Shown piece after piece: positions 34,817 to 44,143 of a stretch of 64,000 bases of DNA (position 1 is its first letter; the number at the start of each line of letters is the position of its first letter). A program made the translations under genes and the position numbers. The notes beneath the pieces were generated by a model. It was not told where the DNA came from. It did not search any database and saw nothing but the letters and a program-made list of their open reading frames with translations. Origin of the DNA: Paenibacillus sp. RC334 (GTDB taxonomy: Bacteria; Bacillota; Bacilli; Paenibacillales; Paenibacillaceae); NCBI RefSeq assembly GCF_030034735.1, contig NZ_CP125370.1, forward strand, positions 5,317,001-5,381,000, in the 5' to 3' direction.

Positions 34817-36271
34817 TTACTGACCGAATGCCCTGCATTTTTCCACCCAGCGTACTGCCGCCTTGGGAAAAGAAGCGAGATGGATATGTGTATAGGCTGC
34901 CAACAGGTTCCCCTTCACATAGCCTTCGCTCTGGAGCCCGCGCATCCCCTTGGTTTGATAGGCATAAGGGTACGGGGAGGCTGATTCATCATAGACCATC
35001 ACGGAATAATGAAACTCATGTCCCCGGATTGTCTCTCCAGCCTCCAGCAACAGACAATCCTGTAATGCAGTTGCTTCCCGGTAGCCGAGCGCGGCCCGCT
35101 TGTCCTGCATTCGCACATCGGACGGGATGACCCCCGCCATGCTATGCACAGCACCGGAACGATCTGTAAGCGTACGTGCCAGTACCATGTAACCACCGCA
35201 TTCGGCGAATACAGGCATATCCCCACTCACCGCGTTGCGGATATCTTCCAGAAAGCCCGTATTCGCAGCAATGGCAGCGGCGAACTCCTCGGGGAAACCA
35301 CCGCCCAGATATAGGCCGCTTGCCTGCTCAGGTACGCGTTCTCCAGCCAGCGGACTGAAAAAGGAAAGTTCAGCTCCCGACTGACGCAGCAAATCCAAAT
35401 TTTCCGGGTAGTAAAAATTGAACGCCGCATCTCTGGCAACGGCAATGACCGGACGTTCCCCGGCGTCGGCTTGCGTCTCCGACGAAAGCCGATCCGGGGC
35501 AAATAACGGCTGCACTGGCAGAGACAACGGCGGAGCCGAGTCCGCCAGTACCCGCAGCGCGGCCAAATCCGTGCCTGCGCGGATCAGCTCTGCTGCCCGT
35601 TGAAAGAGCGGCTCCAGTTCGCCGCGCTCGACAGCCGGGACCAAGCCCAGATGACGCTCGGGAATATCCAGACCGTCGTCACGTTGGAGCCAGCCGAGCA
35701 CGGGGATGCCGCACTCCTGCTCGATCGCCTTTTTGACGATGCCGTAATGCCCTTGGCTTCCGCAGCGGTTCACGATCACACCCGTAATGCGCAGCTTCGG
35801 CTCCAGACGCTGGAAACCTAGTACAATAGCGGCCGCGCTTCGTGCCATACTACGTACGTCAACGACCAACAGCACAGGGCTATCCGTCAGCATGGCGATT
35901 TCGGCAGTCGACCCGGTGTTGCTGAGCGGGTCCTTGCCGTCAAAAAGCCCCATGACGCCTTCAATCACGGAAATATCCGCACCTTCGGAGGCACGGATAA
36001 AGGTTTCACGCACCGTATCCGGCGAGGTCATCCATGAATCGAGATTACGCGAAGGCATTCCGGTCGCGGCGGTGTGATAGGTCGGATCAATATAATCCGG
36101 CCCGCACTTAAAACCCTGCACCCGCAGGCCGCTATCGGAAAAAGCCTTCATCAGCCCGAGGGTGACGGTCGTTTTGCCCGCGCCACTGCCCGTTCCAGCC
36201 ACGACAATACGACTTCTGTGTGCAACAGAGGACTGAGCTGTTCGCACATCCTGCTTATTGCGATCAGTCAT
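34817..36271 (-). CDS. cbiA: Cobyrinate a,c-diamide synthase CbiA
   Basis: The 484-residue enzyme amidates the a and c carboxylates of cobyrinate using glutamine and ATP. The N-terminal P-loop is GTGSGAGKTT (about 27-36), followed by FKCGPDYIDPTYH. The C-terminal part (from about 280) is a class I glutaminase-like domain with LYLGGGFPEEFA and PVFAECGGYMVLA, where the Cys in AECGGY is the nucleophile, and a late HEFHYS motif gives the His. It overlaps the end of cbiG by eight bases. This is the last cob gene in the window's operon. Confidence 0.95.
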   Translation of the reverse strand: MTDRNKQDVRTAQSSVAHRSRIVVAGTGSGAGKTTVTLGLMKAFSDSGLRVQGFKCGPDYIDPTYHTAATGMPSRNLDSWMTSPDTVRETFIRASEGADISVIEGVMGLFDGKDPLSNTGSTAEIAMLTDSPVLLVVDVRSMARSAAAIVLGFQRLEPKLRITGVIVNRCGSQGHYGIVKKAIEQECGIPVLGWLQRDDGLDIPERHLGLVPAVERGELEPLFQRAAELIRAGTDLAALRVLADSAPPLSLPVQPLFAPDRLSSETQADAGERPVIAVARDAAFNFYYPENLDLLRQSGAELSFFSPLAGERVPEQASGLYLGGGFPEEFAAAIAANTGFLEDIRNAVSGDMPVFAECGGYMVLARTLTDRSGAVHSMAGVIPSDVRMQDKRAALGYREATALQDCLLLEAGETIRGHEFHYSVMVYDESASPYPYAYQTKGMRGLQSEGYVKGNLLAAYTHIHLASFPKAAVRWVEKCRAFGQ

Positions 36272-37352
36272 AAGATACCCGTGCTACGGATATCGTCATA
36301 TTGCCGCTTTTTTTCTTCTCCAGCAGCCAATGATCTGCACCGGAGGATAACAGCGCTGAAGGCTCGCTGACACCGTATGCTCCTGTGTACTTAAAGACCG
36401 TTTCCGATGGATTGGGAAGCTGTACGGTGTTTAGCTCTGACGGGATGTACGTCACCAGCTCCCAGCCGTATTTGGCGCAAAGGGCAAGCAAACCCTCTTC
36501 ATCCTTTTTCAGATCAATGGTCGCAATATTGCGCACGCTTTTCACTGACAAGCGAAGCTCATTCAAGCTGTCCAGCACGCCAGCCTCCAGCTCCTCCACA
36601 GCAGTCCCCCGATTACAGCCGATGCCGAGCACCAGACTTTTCGGACGATACAGCACACCATTAGCCAGAAACCGTTCCTCTTCCTCCGGCTCCAGCAGAC
36701 GGTCGCTAACGACCAATGCGGCATTGAACGTCTCTTGTGAAGCTTCTGCCATCGAAGCATATACCTTGATATGGGCAGGCACAGGCTTGTCATAACGCCA
36801 CCAGTTCCGTTCGCCTGTCTCTTGCACGAGCGCCACAGGCTCCTCATTCACAACAGCCGCACTTACCGGAGTTGCCTTGTCGAAGCTGTCGACCACCCAA
36901 CCCAATTCCCGACCGAACATGTCCACCGGAATCGTACCCTGCACATCCGATGCAGTCGTAATTACCGGGCGTGCGCCGAGTACCGAAGCCACATGACGGG
37001 TCAGTTCATTGGCACCGCCCAAATGCCCGGACAGTACGCTAATGACATGCTCCCCGCGATCATCAATGACGACCACCGCCGGGTCTACCTTTTTATCCAC
37101 TAAAATCGGCGCAATCATACGGACGACCGCACCGAGGGAAATAAATAAAATAATACCGTTATATTGCTTAAATAAATCCGGCAAAATCAGCTTAACCGAG
37201 CCTTCGAACAATTCAATACCGCGCTCCTGCTCGTCGCCCCGCTCAAACTTGGACATGTAATACACATCCGTTCCCGGAAAGCTGGCTCCTAAATTACGAA
37301 CCATCTCCACTCCGTGCTTCGTGATCGCCACAGCGGCAAATGGATTACTCAC
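36264..37352 (-). CDS. cbiG: Cobalt-precorrin-5A hydrolase CbiG
   Basis: The 362-residue protein opens the delta-lactone ring of cobalt-precorrin-5A, releasing acetaldehyde. It has the CbiG N-terminal domain (VAITKHGVEMVRNL; FISLGAVVRMIAPIL near 80; DRGEHVISVLSGHLGGANEL near 110-130) and the C-terminal CobE/GbiG domain (VLGIGCNRGTAVEELE near 240, and LKKDEEGLLALC). It overlaps cbiF and cbiA by eight bases each, so the genes are translated as a tight unit. Confidence 0.93.
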   Translation of the reverse strand: MSNPFAAVAITKHGVEMVRNLGASFPGTDVYYMSKFERGDEQERGIELFEGSVKLILPDLFKQYNGIILFISLGAVVRMIAPILVDKKVDPAVVVIDDRGEHVISVLSGHLGGANELTRHVASVLGARPVITTASDVQGTIPVDMFGRELGWVVDSFDKATPVSAAVVNEEPVALVQETGERNWWRYDKPVPAHIKVYASMAEASQETFNAALVVSDRLLEPEEEERFLANGVLYRPKSLVLGIGCNRGTAVEELEAGVLDSLNELRLSVKSVRNIATIDLKKDEEGLLALCAKYGWELVTYIPSELNTVQLPNPSETVFKYTGAYGVSEPSALLSSGADHWLLEKKKSGNMTISVARVSYD

Positions 37353-38139
37353 CGGGCTTCACTCCCTTCCGGTAGCCGTGGGTGAACGACTTATCATACA
37401 ACTTGGAACGATGCGCGTCCTTGTCTACCAGACCAGGGTCCAGCGCCCAACCTGCCAAAATCATCGCATGCATCGTAATTCCCGCTGCGCGCAGATCGGC
37501 AGGCAATTGAGCGAGCGTTGTGCGCACGATCTTTTGGTCTGGCCAGGTTGCACGTTGTACAACCGCTACAGGTGTGTCCTCGCTCCAGCCAGCCGCCAGA
37601 AACTCAACAACGACCTTCTTCGCCAACGTTGCACTAAGGAACAACGCCACTGTACAGTGATGGGATGCCAAGTCGCGCAGCTTTTCCCGATCCGGTACAG
37701 GTGTGCGGCCCTCCGCACGCGTCAGGATGACGGTCTGCGTCAGGTCAGGCACAGTCAGCTCTGCGCCAAGTACGGCAGCAGAAGCGAAGACCGAGCTAAC
37801 ACCGGGCACGATTTCGTAAACGACTCCGCGCTGCTTCAGCAGCACCATCTGCTCCAAAATCGCGCCGTACACTGCCGGGTCCCCCGTATGTACACGAGCT
37901 ACACTGCGTCCAGCCTGCACAGCCTCGCTCATAATTTCGACCTGCCGCTCCAGATCCATGCCTGAGCTTTGCAGCACCTGCGCCTCTGGCTTGGCCGTGG
38001 CAATCAGCTCGTCGTTCACAAGTGAATCCGTATACAGAACCACATCTGCCGTACGTAAAATTCTTGAGCCTTTGACAGTAATCAGCTCCGGGTCTCCGGG
38101 ACCCGCTCCTACGATATATACTTTCGGCTCCAAACTCAT
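37345..38139 (-). CDS. cbiF: Cobalt-precorrin-4 C11-methyltransferase CbiF
   Basis: The 264-residue SAM-dependent enzyme adds a methyl group at C-11. It is of the tetrapyrrole-methylase fold: VYIVGAGPGDPELITVKG (about 7-24), VARVHTGDPAVYGAI (SAM site), EIVPGVSSVFASAA, VILTRAEGRTPVPD and a late MILAGWALD. The C-11 type is supported by the TRAEGRTPVP motif, which is typical of CobM/CbiF. It overlaps cbiL by four bases (ATGA). Confidence 0.93.
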   Translation of the reverse strand: MSLEPKVYIVGAGPGDPELITVKGSRILRTADVVLYTDSLVNDELIATAKPEAQVLQSSGMDLERQVEIMSEAVQAGRSVARVHTGDPAVYGAILEQMVLLKQRGVVYEIVPGVSSVFASAAVLGAELTVPDLTQTVILTRAEGRTPVPDREKLRDLASHHCTVALFLSATLAKKVVVEFLAAGWSEDTPVAVVQRATWPDQKIVRTTLAQLPADLRAAGITMHAMILAGWALDPGLVDKDAHRSKLYDKSFTHGYRKGVKPGE

Positions 38140-38852
38140 TTGCTCACCACCATCAGACTCAGATATTCAAGCTCCTGTCCGCGCAGCTCGCGCGCGTTAC
38201 GCCATACCATTTCATAAGGAGAAGTGACCTTGGTAATGACAGACGCCCGATCCCCCAGATTCAGTTCATCCAGCACATCCAAAATCAGATCCAGCACCTT
38301 GGCAACCTTGATAAACACGACCGTATCGTGATTTTCAATCGCCCGCTTCATCGCTTCCTTATCATGGGTAGCCGGAATAATACCGACCTGCTGATCTCCG
38401 TCTGCCAAAGGCAACTCCAGCGCCGCCGCTGCTCCCAGCACAGAGGAAATACCCGGAATAGATACAATCGGCACCTCGGGATGAAGCTCCTTCATGAGAC
38501 GCGCTAAGTGAATAAAGGTACTGTACAGATTCGGGTCCCCCTCGGTGACAAAGGCTACATCCTTGCCTTGACTCAGAGCCTCCCAGCAGGCAACCACCGT
38601 CTTGTTCCACTCCCGTTCCAGTACAACCGGGTCCTTGGTCATCGGGAAAATGAGCCCCAGCATCTCTTTTTCCTCTGGGTTTACGTACAGCTCCACGATT
38701 TCATGGGCATACGATTTGCCTCCCCGACGTTTCTTCGGATAAGCCACAACTGCGCATTCTTGAAGCATACGGTACGCCTTGACCGTAATCAGCTCGGGAT
38801 CACCCGGCCCCACGCCTACGCCGTAAAGTGTTCCTGTTGCCGCCGTATTCAT
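38136..38852 (-). CDS. cbiL: Cobalt-factor-II/precorrin-2 C20-methyltransferase CbiL
   Basis: The 238-residue methyltransferase adds the C-20 methyl group. It shows LYGVGVGPGDPELITVKAYR near the N-terminus, VAYPKKRRGGKSYA, the SAM loop FVTEGDPNLYSTF, VSIPGISSVLGAAA and the later ASVITKVTSPYE. These match CobI/CbiL. Start at ATG 38852; 29 bases separate it from cbiET. Confidence 0.93.
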   Translation of the reverse strand: MNTAATGTLYGVGVGPGDPELITVKAYRMLQECAVVAYPKKRRGGKSYAHEIVELYVNPEEKEMLGLIFPMTKDPVVLEREWNKTVVACWEALSQGKDVAFVTEGDPNLYSTFIHLARLMKELHPEVPIVSIPGISSVLGAAAALELPLADGDQQVGIIPATHDKEAMKRAIENHDTVVFIKVAKVLDLILDVLDELNLGDRASVITKVTSPYEMVWRNARELRGQELEYLSLMVVSK

Positions 38853-38881
38853 GCTGTCTCTCCCCCTCTTGATCTACCAAA

Positions 38882-40138
38882 TTACTCCCCTGCTATCTCG
38901 TCAGCCGCTTCCACCGACGGCCGCCCCGTAATGACATATATCGGATTCAGTCCGTCAAAACGCGTCATATTCAAAATCGGCTTGCTACGCGCTGTTTGCA
39001 GTAACGTCACCGAGGTTTCCAGCCCCGCTTCTTGCATCGCCTTCATGCCGTCATGCAGCGTCTCAATCGTTGCGGCATTCACTACAATTCGTCCATCCGT
39101 ACGCAGACGGGAAGCGCACAGCCGAATCAGCTCCGCCAGCTCTCCCCCGCTCCCGCCGATAAACACCGCATCCGGGTCTGGCAGCTCTTCCAGTCCGGCA
39201 GGCGCTTTGGCGTGAATGACCGGAAAATCGGTGCGGAATTTGATCTTGTTCGCTTCCACATTGGTGAGATCGCCTTCATTCTTCTCAATGGCAAACACTT
39301 GCCCGTACTTCGCCAGCCGCGCACACTCCACAGCTACAGAACCAGAGCCTGCGCCAATGTCCCATACGATGCTTCGCTCTGTCAGACGCAGCTCGGACAG
39401 GCTGAATACACGCACTTCGCGCTTCGTAATCAGCCCTTTTTCCGGCTTGCGCTGGTGAAATTCCGCGTCCTCAAAGCCAAACCCCCGACGAATCGCAGGT
39501 ACGTCCGCACCTTTACGGCGGCGCAAAATAACCACGTTCAGGGGTTGGAACTCTCCCCGCGCCATCTCTTCCAGCGTATAATGCCGATACGTCTCATCCG
39601 GTCCGCCCAAATGCTCGCCGACAAAGGCATCGTATTCTGTCATGCCATAATGCAGCAGATAGGCAGCGACTGCGACGGGATGATTCCGGTCGTCCGTCAG
39701 CAGCGCGACCTTGTTCTGTCCGTCGATCCGCTGCGCCAGTCCGGTCATCGGACGACCGTGTACGCTTTCCAGCACCGCATCCTGCCAGCTCTCGCCCAAA
39801 CGCGCGAACGCCAACTGAACCGAGCTGAGATGAGGCAAAATATCCAGATGCTCAGCCCCCAGCTTGGCGGATAAATACCCTGCGATGCCAAAAAAAAGCG
39901 GATCGCCTGACGCAAGCACGACAATATCCTTGTCCTCACGCAAACGTCCCAATTCTTCCACCACGGCGGAAAAGCCGCTCTTTAATGTTCGTTTTTCCCC
40001 TGCGGCTGTCGGAAAAAAGGCCAGTTGGCGCTCTCCGCCAACCAGCACGTCCGCACGCTCGATTCGCTCCAGCGTCTCCTGCGACAGACCTGCCCCTCCA
40101 TTTTCACCGATACCAATGACACGGATCACTCTACTCAC
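38882..40138 (-). CDS. cbiET: Cobalt-precorrin-6B/7 methyltransferase CbiET (bifunctional)
   Basis: The start chosen is GTG 40138 (about 418 residues), ten bases after GGGGAGG; an ATG eight codons earlier lacks a well-placed site. The N-terminal half is CbiE, the C-5 methyltransferase (VIGIGENGGAGLS, VVLASGDPLFFGIAG, LDILPHLSSVQLAFARLG). The C-terminal half from about 230 is CbiT, the C-15 methyltransferase/decarboxylase, with the Rossmann SAM motif WDIGAGSGSVAVE and VFIGGSGGELAELI. Fusion of CbiE and CbiT is known from other Firmicutes and from CobL. Confidence 0.93.
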   Translation of the reverse strand: MSRVIRVIGIGENGGAGLSQETLERIERADVLVGGERQLAFFPTAAGEKRTLKSGFSAVVEELGRLREDKDIVVLASGDPLFFGIAGYLSAKLGAEHLDILPHLSSVQLAFARLGESWQDAVLESVHGRPMTGLAQRIDGQNKVALLTDDRNHPVAVAAYLLHYGMTEYDAFVGEHLGGPDETYRHYTLEEMARGEFQPLNVVILRRRKGADVPAIRRGFGFEDAEFHQRKPEKGLITKREVRVFSLSELRLTERSIVWDIGAGSGSVAVECARLAKYGQVFAIEKNEGDLTNVEANKIKFRTDFPVIHAKAPAGLEELPDPDAVFIGGSGGELAELIRLCASRLRTDGRIVVNAATIETLHDGMKAMQEAGLETSVTLLQTARSKPILNMTRFDGLNPIYVITGRPSVEAADEIAGE

Positions 40139-40189
40139 CGACTCTCGCCCTCCCCAGCACATTCCCTTTCATCGTTACCAGTACCATTT

Positions 40190-41275
40190 CTACAACGATT
40201 CCACCACCTGCATGCTCCAGACAATGCTGACAACCATAGGTGCACAGCTTTTCAAAAAGCTCAACGCATTCGCTTCGGTCATCATATCCGCCACCTGTGT
40301 AGCTGTATTCGCCTCAACCACCGCCGCTGCAAGCGACTCGTCCACACCCGCTTCACGCGCGACCTCGGCCAAAAAGCCGAAATCCACCGGGGCGCTCTTG
40401 GAATGAACCATCATGACACCTTGAGCGACCTTCGATAGCTTGCCGGGCATGCCGACGAGAATAATTTTCTTCATTCCCAGCCGTTTTCCATGCTTGATCG
40501 CAAAGCCGACAAAATCGCCCATCTGAATAAAGGCTTCTTCCGTGAGCTGATCGTACATTTGCATTGCATATTTTTCACTGCTGCCGCCTGTGGTCAGGAC
40601 AATTTCCTTGCAATCCATCGCTTGCGCAACCGATATGGCCTGTACGACACTGGCTTTATAAGCCGACGTGGAAAATGGAACCACCACACCTCGCGTACCC
40701 AGTATGGAAATACCGCCAAGAATACCAAGTCGCCCATTCAGCGTCTTCTTGGCAATTTCTTCGCCGTCCGGTACGCTGATGACGACACGGACACCTTTGG
40801 CCGATCCATGCTCTTCAAGCACGCCTGTGACGGCCTCCGTAATCATCCGGCGCGGCACAGGATTGATCGCTGCTTCCCCGACAGGCACAGGCAGGCCGGG
40901 CTTCGTCACCCGCCCCACGCCGATACCGCCGTCGAGCTCAATGCCCGGTTCCTCCCGCCAGCTAACAGACGCGATAATTCTCGCCTGATGCGTTGCATCC
41001 GGGTCATCGCCGCCGTCCTTGATCGTCGTGCAGGAAGCCTCGTCCACGTTCAGCACAGGCTCGATCAGCTCAAACGCATGATCGAAACCCGCTGGCAGCG
41101 ATATCACCGCTTCCTTCGGCGGAATGCCCGTGATGAGCAGTTGCACCGCTCCCTTGGCAACCGCAGCCGCACAGGCTCCGGTTGTAAAGCCTGACCGCAT
41201 CGGCTTGTCCGGCGCGGGGGCTTCACCACTTTTCATCCGTTTGGGTCTGTCGGCGGACGCCGCTTCCTTTTTCAT
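40190..41275 (-). CDS. cbiD: Cobalt-precorrin-5B C1-methyltransferase CbiD
   Basis: The 361-residue protein has the CbiD signatures RSGFTTGACAAAVAKGA (about 27-43), DDPDATHQARI near 90, GIGVGRVTKPGLPVPVGEAAINP (parts near 118-140), LGILGGISILGTRGVV and VLTTGGSSEKYAM. It methylates C-1 in the anaerobic cobalt-early pathway, and marks the operon as that type. The N-terminal 25 residues are a charged, Lys/Pro-rich extension. Confidence 0.95.
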   Translation of the reverse strand: MKKEAASADRPKRMKSGEAPAPDKPMRSGFTTGACAAAVAKGAVQLLITGIPPKEAVISLPAGFDHAFELIEPVLNVDEASCTTIKDGGDDPDATHQARIIASVSWREEPGIELDGGIGVGRVTKPGLPVPVGEAAINPVPRRMITEAVTGVLEEHGSAKGVRVVISVPDGEEIAKKTLNGRLGILGGISILGTRGVVVPFSTSAYKASVVQAISVAQAMDCKEIVLTTGGSSEKYAMQMYDQLTEEAFIQMGDFVGFAIKHGKRLGMKKIILVGMPGKLSKVAQGVMMVHSKSAPVDFGFLAEVAREAGVDESLAAAVVEANTATQVADMMTEANALSFLKSCAPMVVSIVWSMQVVESL

Positions 41276-41349
41276 GCCAATTCCTCCTTAACCTCTCATG
41301 CTGATCATGCTCCAATTCATTTCATGATACAGCAAACGGGCAACCGCAT

Positions 41350-41994
41350 CTAGCGGACAGCCATTAAGGAGATTGCATTCAATGCCGCCACGACGATTGT
41401 ACTGCCGCCCTTGCGCCCAATGTTCGTAATGAACGGAATATCCAGCTTGCGCAGCTCGTCCTTCGATTCTGCCGCCGATACGAAACCGACTGGCATCCCG
41501 ATAATCAGGCCGGGCTTGGCCGCTCCTTCTTTCACCAGACGAATCAGCTCCAGGAGCGCTGTCGGCGCATTACCAATCGCATAAATACCGCCTTCGCCTG
41601 CCTGAATCGCTTTGCGCATCGAAATGATGGCGCGAGTCGTATTCAGTCTTTTCGCTTCCTCCATCACATCCGGGTCCGAAATGTAGACATGCACATCTCC
41701 GCCAAACTGACGGATACGATCCTTGCTGAGTCCCGCCTGAATCATTTGCACGTCCGCGACCACCTGCTGCCCTGCGCGAATGGCCGCAACCCCGGCTTCA
41801 ATCGCTTTCGGATGAAATACCATGCTACGGCCCAGCTCAAAATCAGCAGACGCGTGAATAACGCGCTGAACGACTGGATATTGCGCTTCTGTAAAAGGAT
41901 GCTCTCCCAGTTCTTCCGTGATCATCTCGAAGCTTTTGCCCTCAATCTCCTGCGGCTGCACCGTCAGCGGTTTGAAATCTGTTTTAAAATCCAT
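41350..41994 (-). CDS. cbiC: Cobalt-precorrin-8 methylmutase CbiC
   Basis: The 214-residue protein moves a methyl group from C-11 to C-12. Diagnostic parts are VVQRVIHASADFELGRSMVF (the His43-type catalytic region), VVADVQMIQAGLSK and IGNAPTALLELIRLV, with GMPVGFVSAAESKDEL. It lies 147 bases after the cbiJ stop, the largest gap inside the operon. Confidence 0.94.
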   Translation of the reverse strand: MDFKTDFKPLTVQPQEIEGKSFEMITEELGEHPFTEAQYPVVQRVIHASADFELGRSMVFHPKAIEAGVAAIRAGQQVVADVQMIQAGLSKDRIRQFGGDVHVYISDPDVMEEAKRLNTTRAIISMRKAIQAGEGGIYAIGNAPTALLELIRLVKEGAAKPGLIIGMPVGFVSAAESKDELRKLDIPFITNIGRKGGSTIVVAALNAISLMAVR

Positions 41995-42141
41995 CGTTTC
42001 GACTACTCCTTTATGGAAAATTAGTTTATATACGCATTTTAAGATGACTATATTTTAAATACACGTCAGAAAAAGTTCTGGATTTATCGGATTGACTGGG
42101 TTGTTAATTACCCGGATCGATCAGATTCACAGGGTCATAGT

Positions 42142-42921
42142 TCAGATCGAAGGGTCCATTTTGGTTGTGCGCAGTGCGTCGATCACTCCGTCAAAATGAT
42201 CAAATACGGTGCCAAATTCCACTTCCGGTCTGGAAATCAAAATGACATGAATACCCAGCTCCAGGGCAGATTGAACCTTCTCATCCACCGCTCCCGTGCG
42301 TCCGCTTTCCTTGGTCACCATCACCGTCGTGCCGAAGTGCCTGTACAATGCCTCGTTCATCTCGCGGGAAAAAGGTCCCTGCATGGCGATAATATTTTTT
42401 TGCTCCATGCCTAGCTCGCCGCATTTCTCCATATTGTCCAGACGCGGGAGCATACGTGCAACCAAACGAATCTCCGGGTCTTCGAGCAAATGCTTGGTGA
42501 ACGTGCCGAGCGTCTTGCTGCCTGTCGTAAGCATTACTGAGCCTTTGAGCTGCTTCGCTTCCAATGCGGCTTCCTCATAGGAGGGTACGATGTGAAGCAG
42601 CGGATGATTGTCATACACCAGCCCTGCCCGCTCGTAGCGAACATAAGGAACCCCGGACTCGCGGGCGGCTGTCATAGCATTCGCATGTGCTTCTTCTGCA
42701 AAAGGATGACTGGCATCAACGATAGCCTGTACTCCCTGTTCCCGAACCACTGCTGCCATTTCATCGGCTGTCATTCGACCTGTACGTACGTCCAGCCCCA
42801 CTTCGGACAGGCTCGCTGCCGCGCTTTCTGTTACGACGGAGGCCAATACTTTGAAGCCGTTGTCACGGATTTGCAGCGCCAGTTCCCGAGCATCGCTCGT
42901 TCCGCATAGCATGAATATCAT
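42142..42921 (-). CDS. cbiJ: Cobalt-precorrin-6A reductase CbiJ
   Basis: The 259-residue NAD(P)H-dependent reductase has the N-terminal IFMLCGTSDARELALQI, RTGRMTADEMAAVV, IVDASHPFAEEAHANAM (the hallmark of CobK/CbiJ), LTTGSKTLGTF and the later VTKESGRTGAVDEKV. It overlaps cbiX by four bases. The frame ends MDPSI; in a neighbouring frame the sequence reads on as PFDLNYDPVNLIDPGN before a stop near 42106, so the C-terminus may have been shortened by a late frameshift. That is an inference. Confidence 0.92.
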   Translation of the reverse strand: MIFMLCGTSDARELALQIRDNGFKVLASVVTESAAASLSEVGLDVRTGRMTADEMAAVVREQGVQAIVDASHPFAEEAHANAMTAARESGVPYVRYERAGLVYDNHPLLHIVPSYEEAALEAKQLKGSVMLTTGSKTLGTFTKHLLEDPEIRLVARMLPRLDNMEKCGELGMEQKNIIAMQGPFSREMNEALYRHFGTTVMVTKESGRTGAVDEKVQSALELGIHVILISRPEVEFGTVFDHFDGVIDALRTTKMDPSI

Positions 42922-44048
42922 GAGCCCTTCACCTGCCCGCTGCCAGAAATGCCGCTTCCGTTCACCACAGACGGCGTATGTGCATGATCGTGGTGGTGTT
43001 CATGATCATGGTCATCATGGCTGTGCGCATGTACATGCTCATGCTCGTGGTTGTGATCATGTGAGTGTTTCTCATGATGATGATCGTGTCCATGTGCATG
43101 GTGGTCATGGTCGTGATGATCATGATGGTGATCATGATGGTGATCGTGGTCATGTCCGTGATCGTGGTCATGTCCGTGATCGTGATCATGGTCGTGGTGA
43201 TGATGGTGGTGCTCCTGCGCCTCCAGACGGAACTGGCAGTTATCGCAATTGGCCATCACCTTGCCAACCAAGCCTTCGTTGGCACGCTCCAGCACTAGCT
43301 CGACCAATTGTGGATGGAACCCAAAATATCCGCCCATTTCCACTTGTAATGCAGGATGAGACTCCGCAAATTCCTCCGTCATTTCTCCGATACGCTTAAT
43401 CAGCACACCCGTGAATAGAAAGTATGGAAGCACGATGATTTTTTTGGCGCCTAGACGTAGACAACGCTCCAAGCCATCTGGAAATGAGGGTTGTGTCACA
43501 CCGATAAAGCTGCTCTCCACCCACGTATACGGGAGTTTTTCCCACAGCATACGGGTAATTTTGAAAAAGTCGCTATTCGCATCCGGATCGCTGCTTCCGC
43601 GTCCCAGCACCAGCACAGCCGTTTCTTCATCCGTCACCTCGGCAGAAGCCTCCACAGCGCTATCCATACCGGCTGGAACCGCAACCGGACGTGCCTCTTT
43701 CAAGCGACTTTGCAGAATACTGACAATTTTTTCGTGAACGCCAATCGGACGTCCATATACAAATTCCACCTGAGGGTATTTAGCCTTCGCACGATCAATC
43801 GCCATCGGAATATCAATTTTGGCATGTCCCGCCGCGAACAGAATAATCGGAACAAGCACGACTCGCGTCGCCCCTTGTTCCACACATGCCTGCACACCCT
43901 CAGCAATGCTGGGCCGTGTCAACTCCAAAAAACAGGTTTCCACACACATATCCGGCACACGATCTGCCACCGCCTGTGCAAACTCCAGCAGCTCCCGGTT
44001 CCCCTCCGGGTCCCGACTTCCATGTCCAACCAACAATATTGCATTCAC
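42918..44048 (-). CDS. cbiX: Sirohydrochlorin cobaltochelatase CbiX, long form with His-rich tail
   Basis: The 376-residue enzyme inserts cobalt into sirohydrochlorin. Two CbiX repeats are visible: LLVGHGSRDPEGNREL (about 4-19) with VPIILFAAGHAKIDIP, and VLVLGRGSSDPDANSDFF (about 145-162) with VLPYFLFTGVLIKRI. A CxxC (NCDNCQF near 268-274) precedes a very His/Asp-rich tail of about 80 residues. The long form with MxCxxC and a His-rich part is known from B. megaterium, where it binds an Fe-S cluster. The tail may store or deliver cobalt. Confidence 0.94.
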   Translation of the reverse strand: MNAILLVGHGSRDPEGNRELLEFAQAVADRVPDMCVETCFLELTRPSIAEGVQACVEQGATRVVLVPIILFAAGHAKIDIPMAIDRAKAKYPQVEFVYGRPIGVHEKIVSILQSRLKEARPVAVPAGMDSAVEASAEVTDEETAVLVLGRGSSDPDANSDFFKITRMLWEKLPYTWVESSFIGVTQPSFPDGLERCLRLGAKKIIVLPYFLFTGVLIKRIGEMTEEFAESHPALQVEMGGYFGFHPQLVELVLERANEGLVGKVMANCDNCQFRLEAQEHHHHHHDHDHDHGHDHDHGHDHDHHHDHHHDHHDHDHHAHGHDHHHEKHSHDHNHEHEHVHAHSHDDHDHEHHHDHAHTPSVVNGSGISGSGQVKGS

Positions 44049-44143
44049 TGCTGTATTTTCCTCCTCATCAAAATAGGGATGACCTGCAAGACGCCCTATT
44101 TTATCTATATGCTTACATCCATAAAAACAGGCTTTCTAGCCCA

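Noticed and set aside
42851..43399. His/Asp/Gly-rich frame opposite cbiX
   Set aside because: Mirror of the His-rich CbiX tail; there is no independent start signal.
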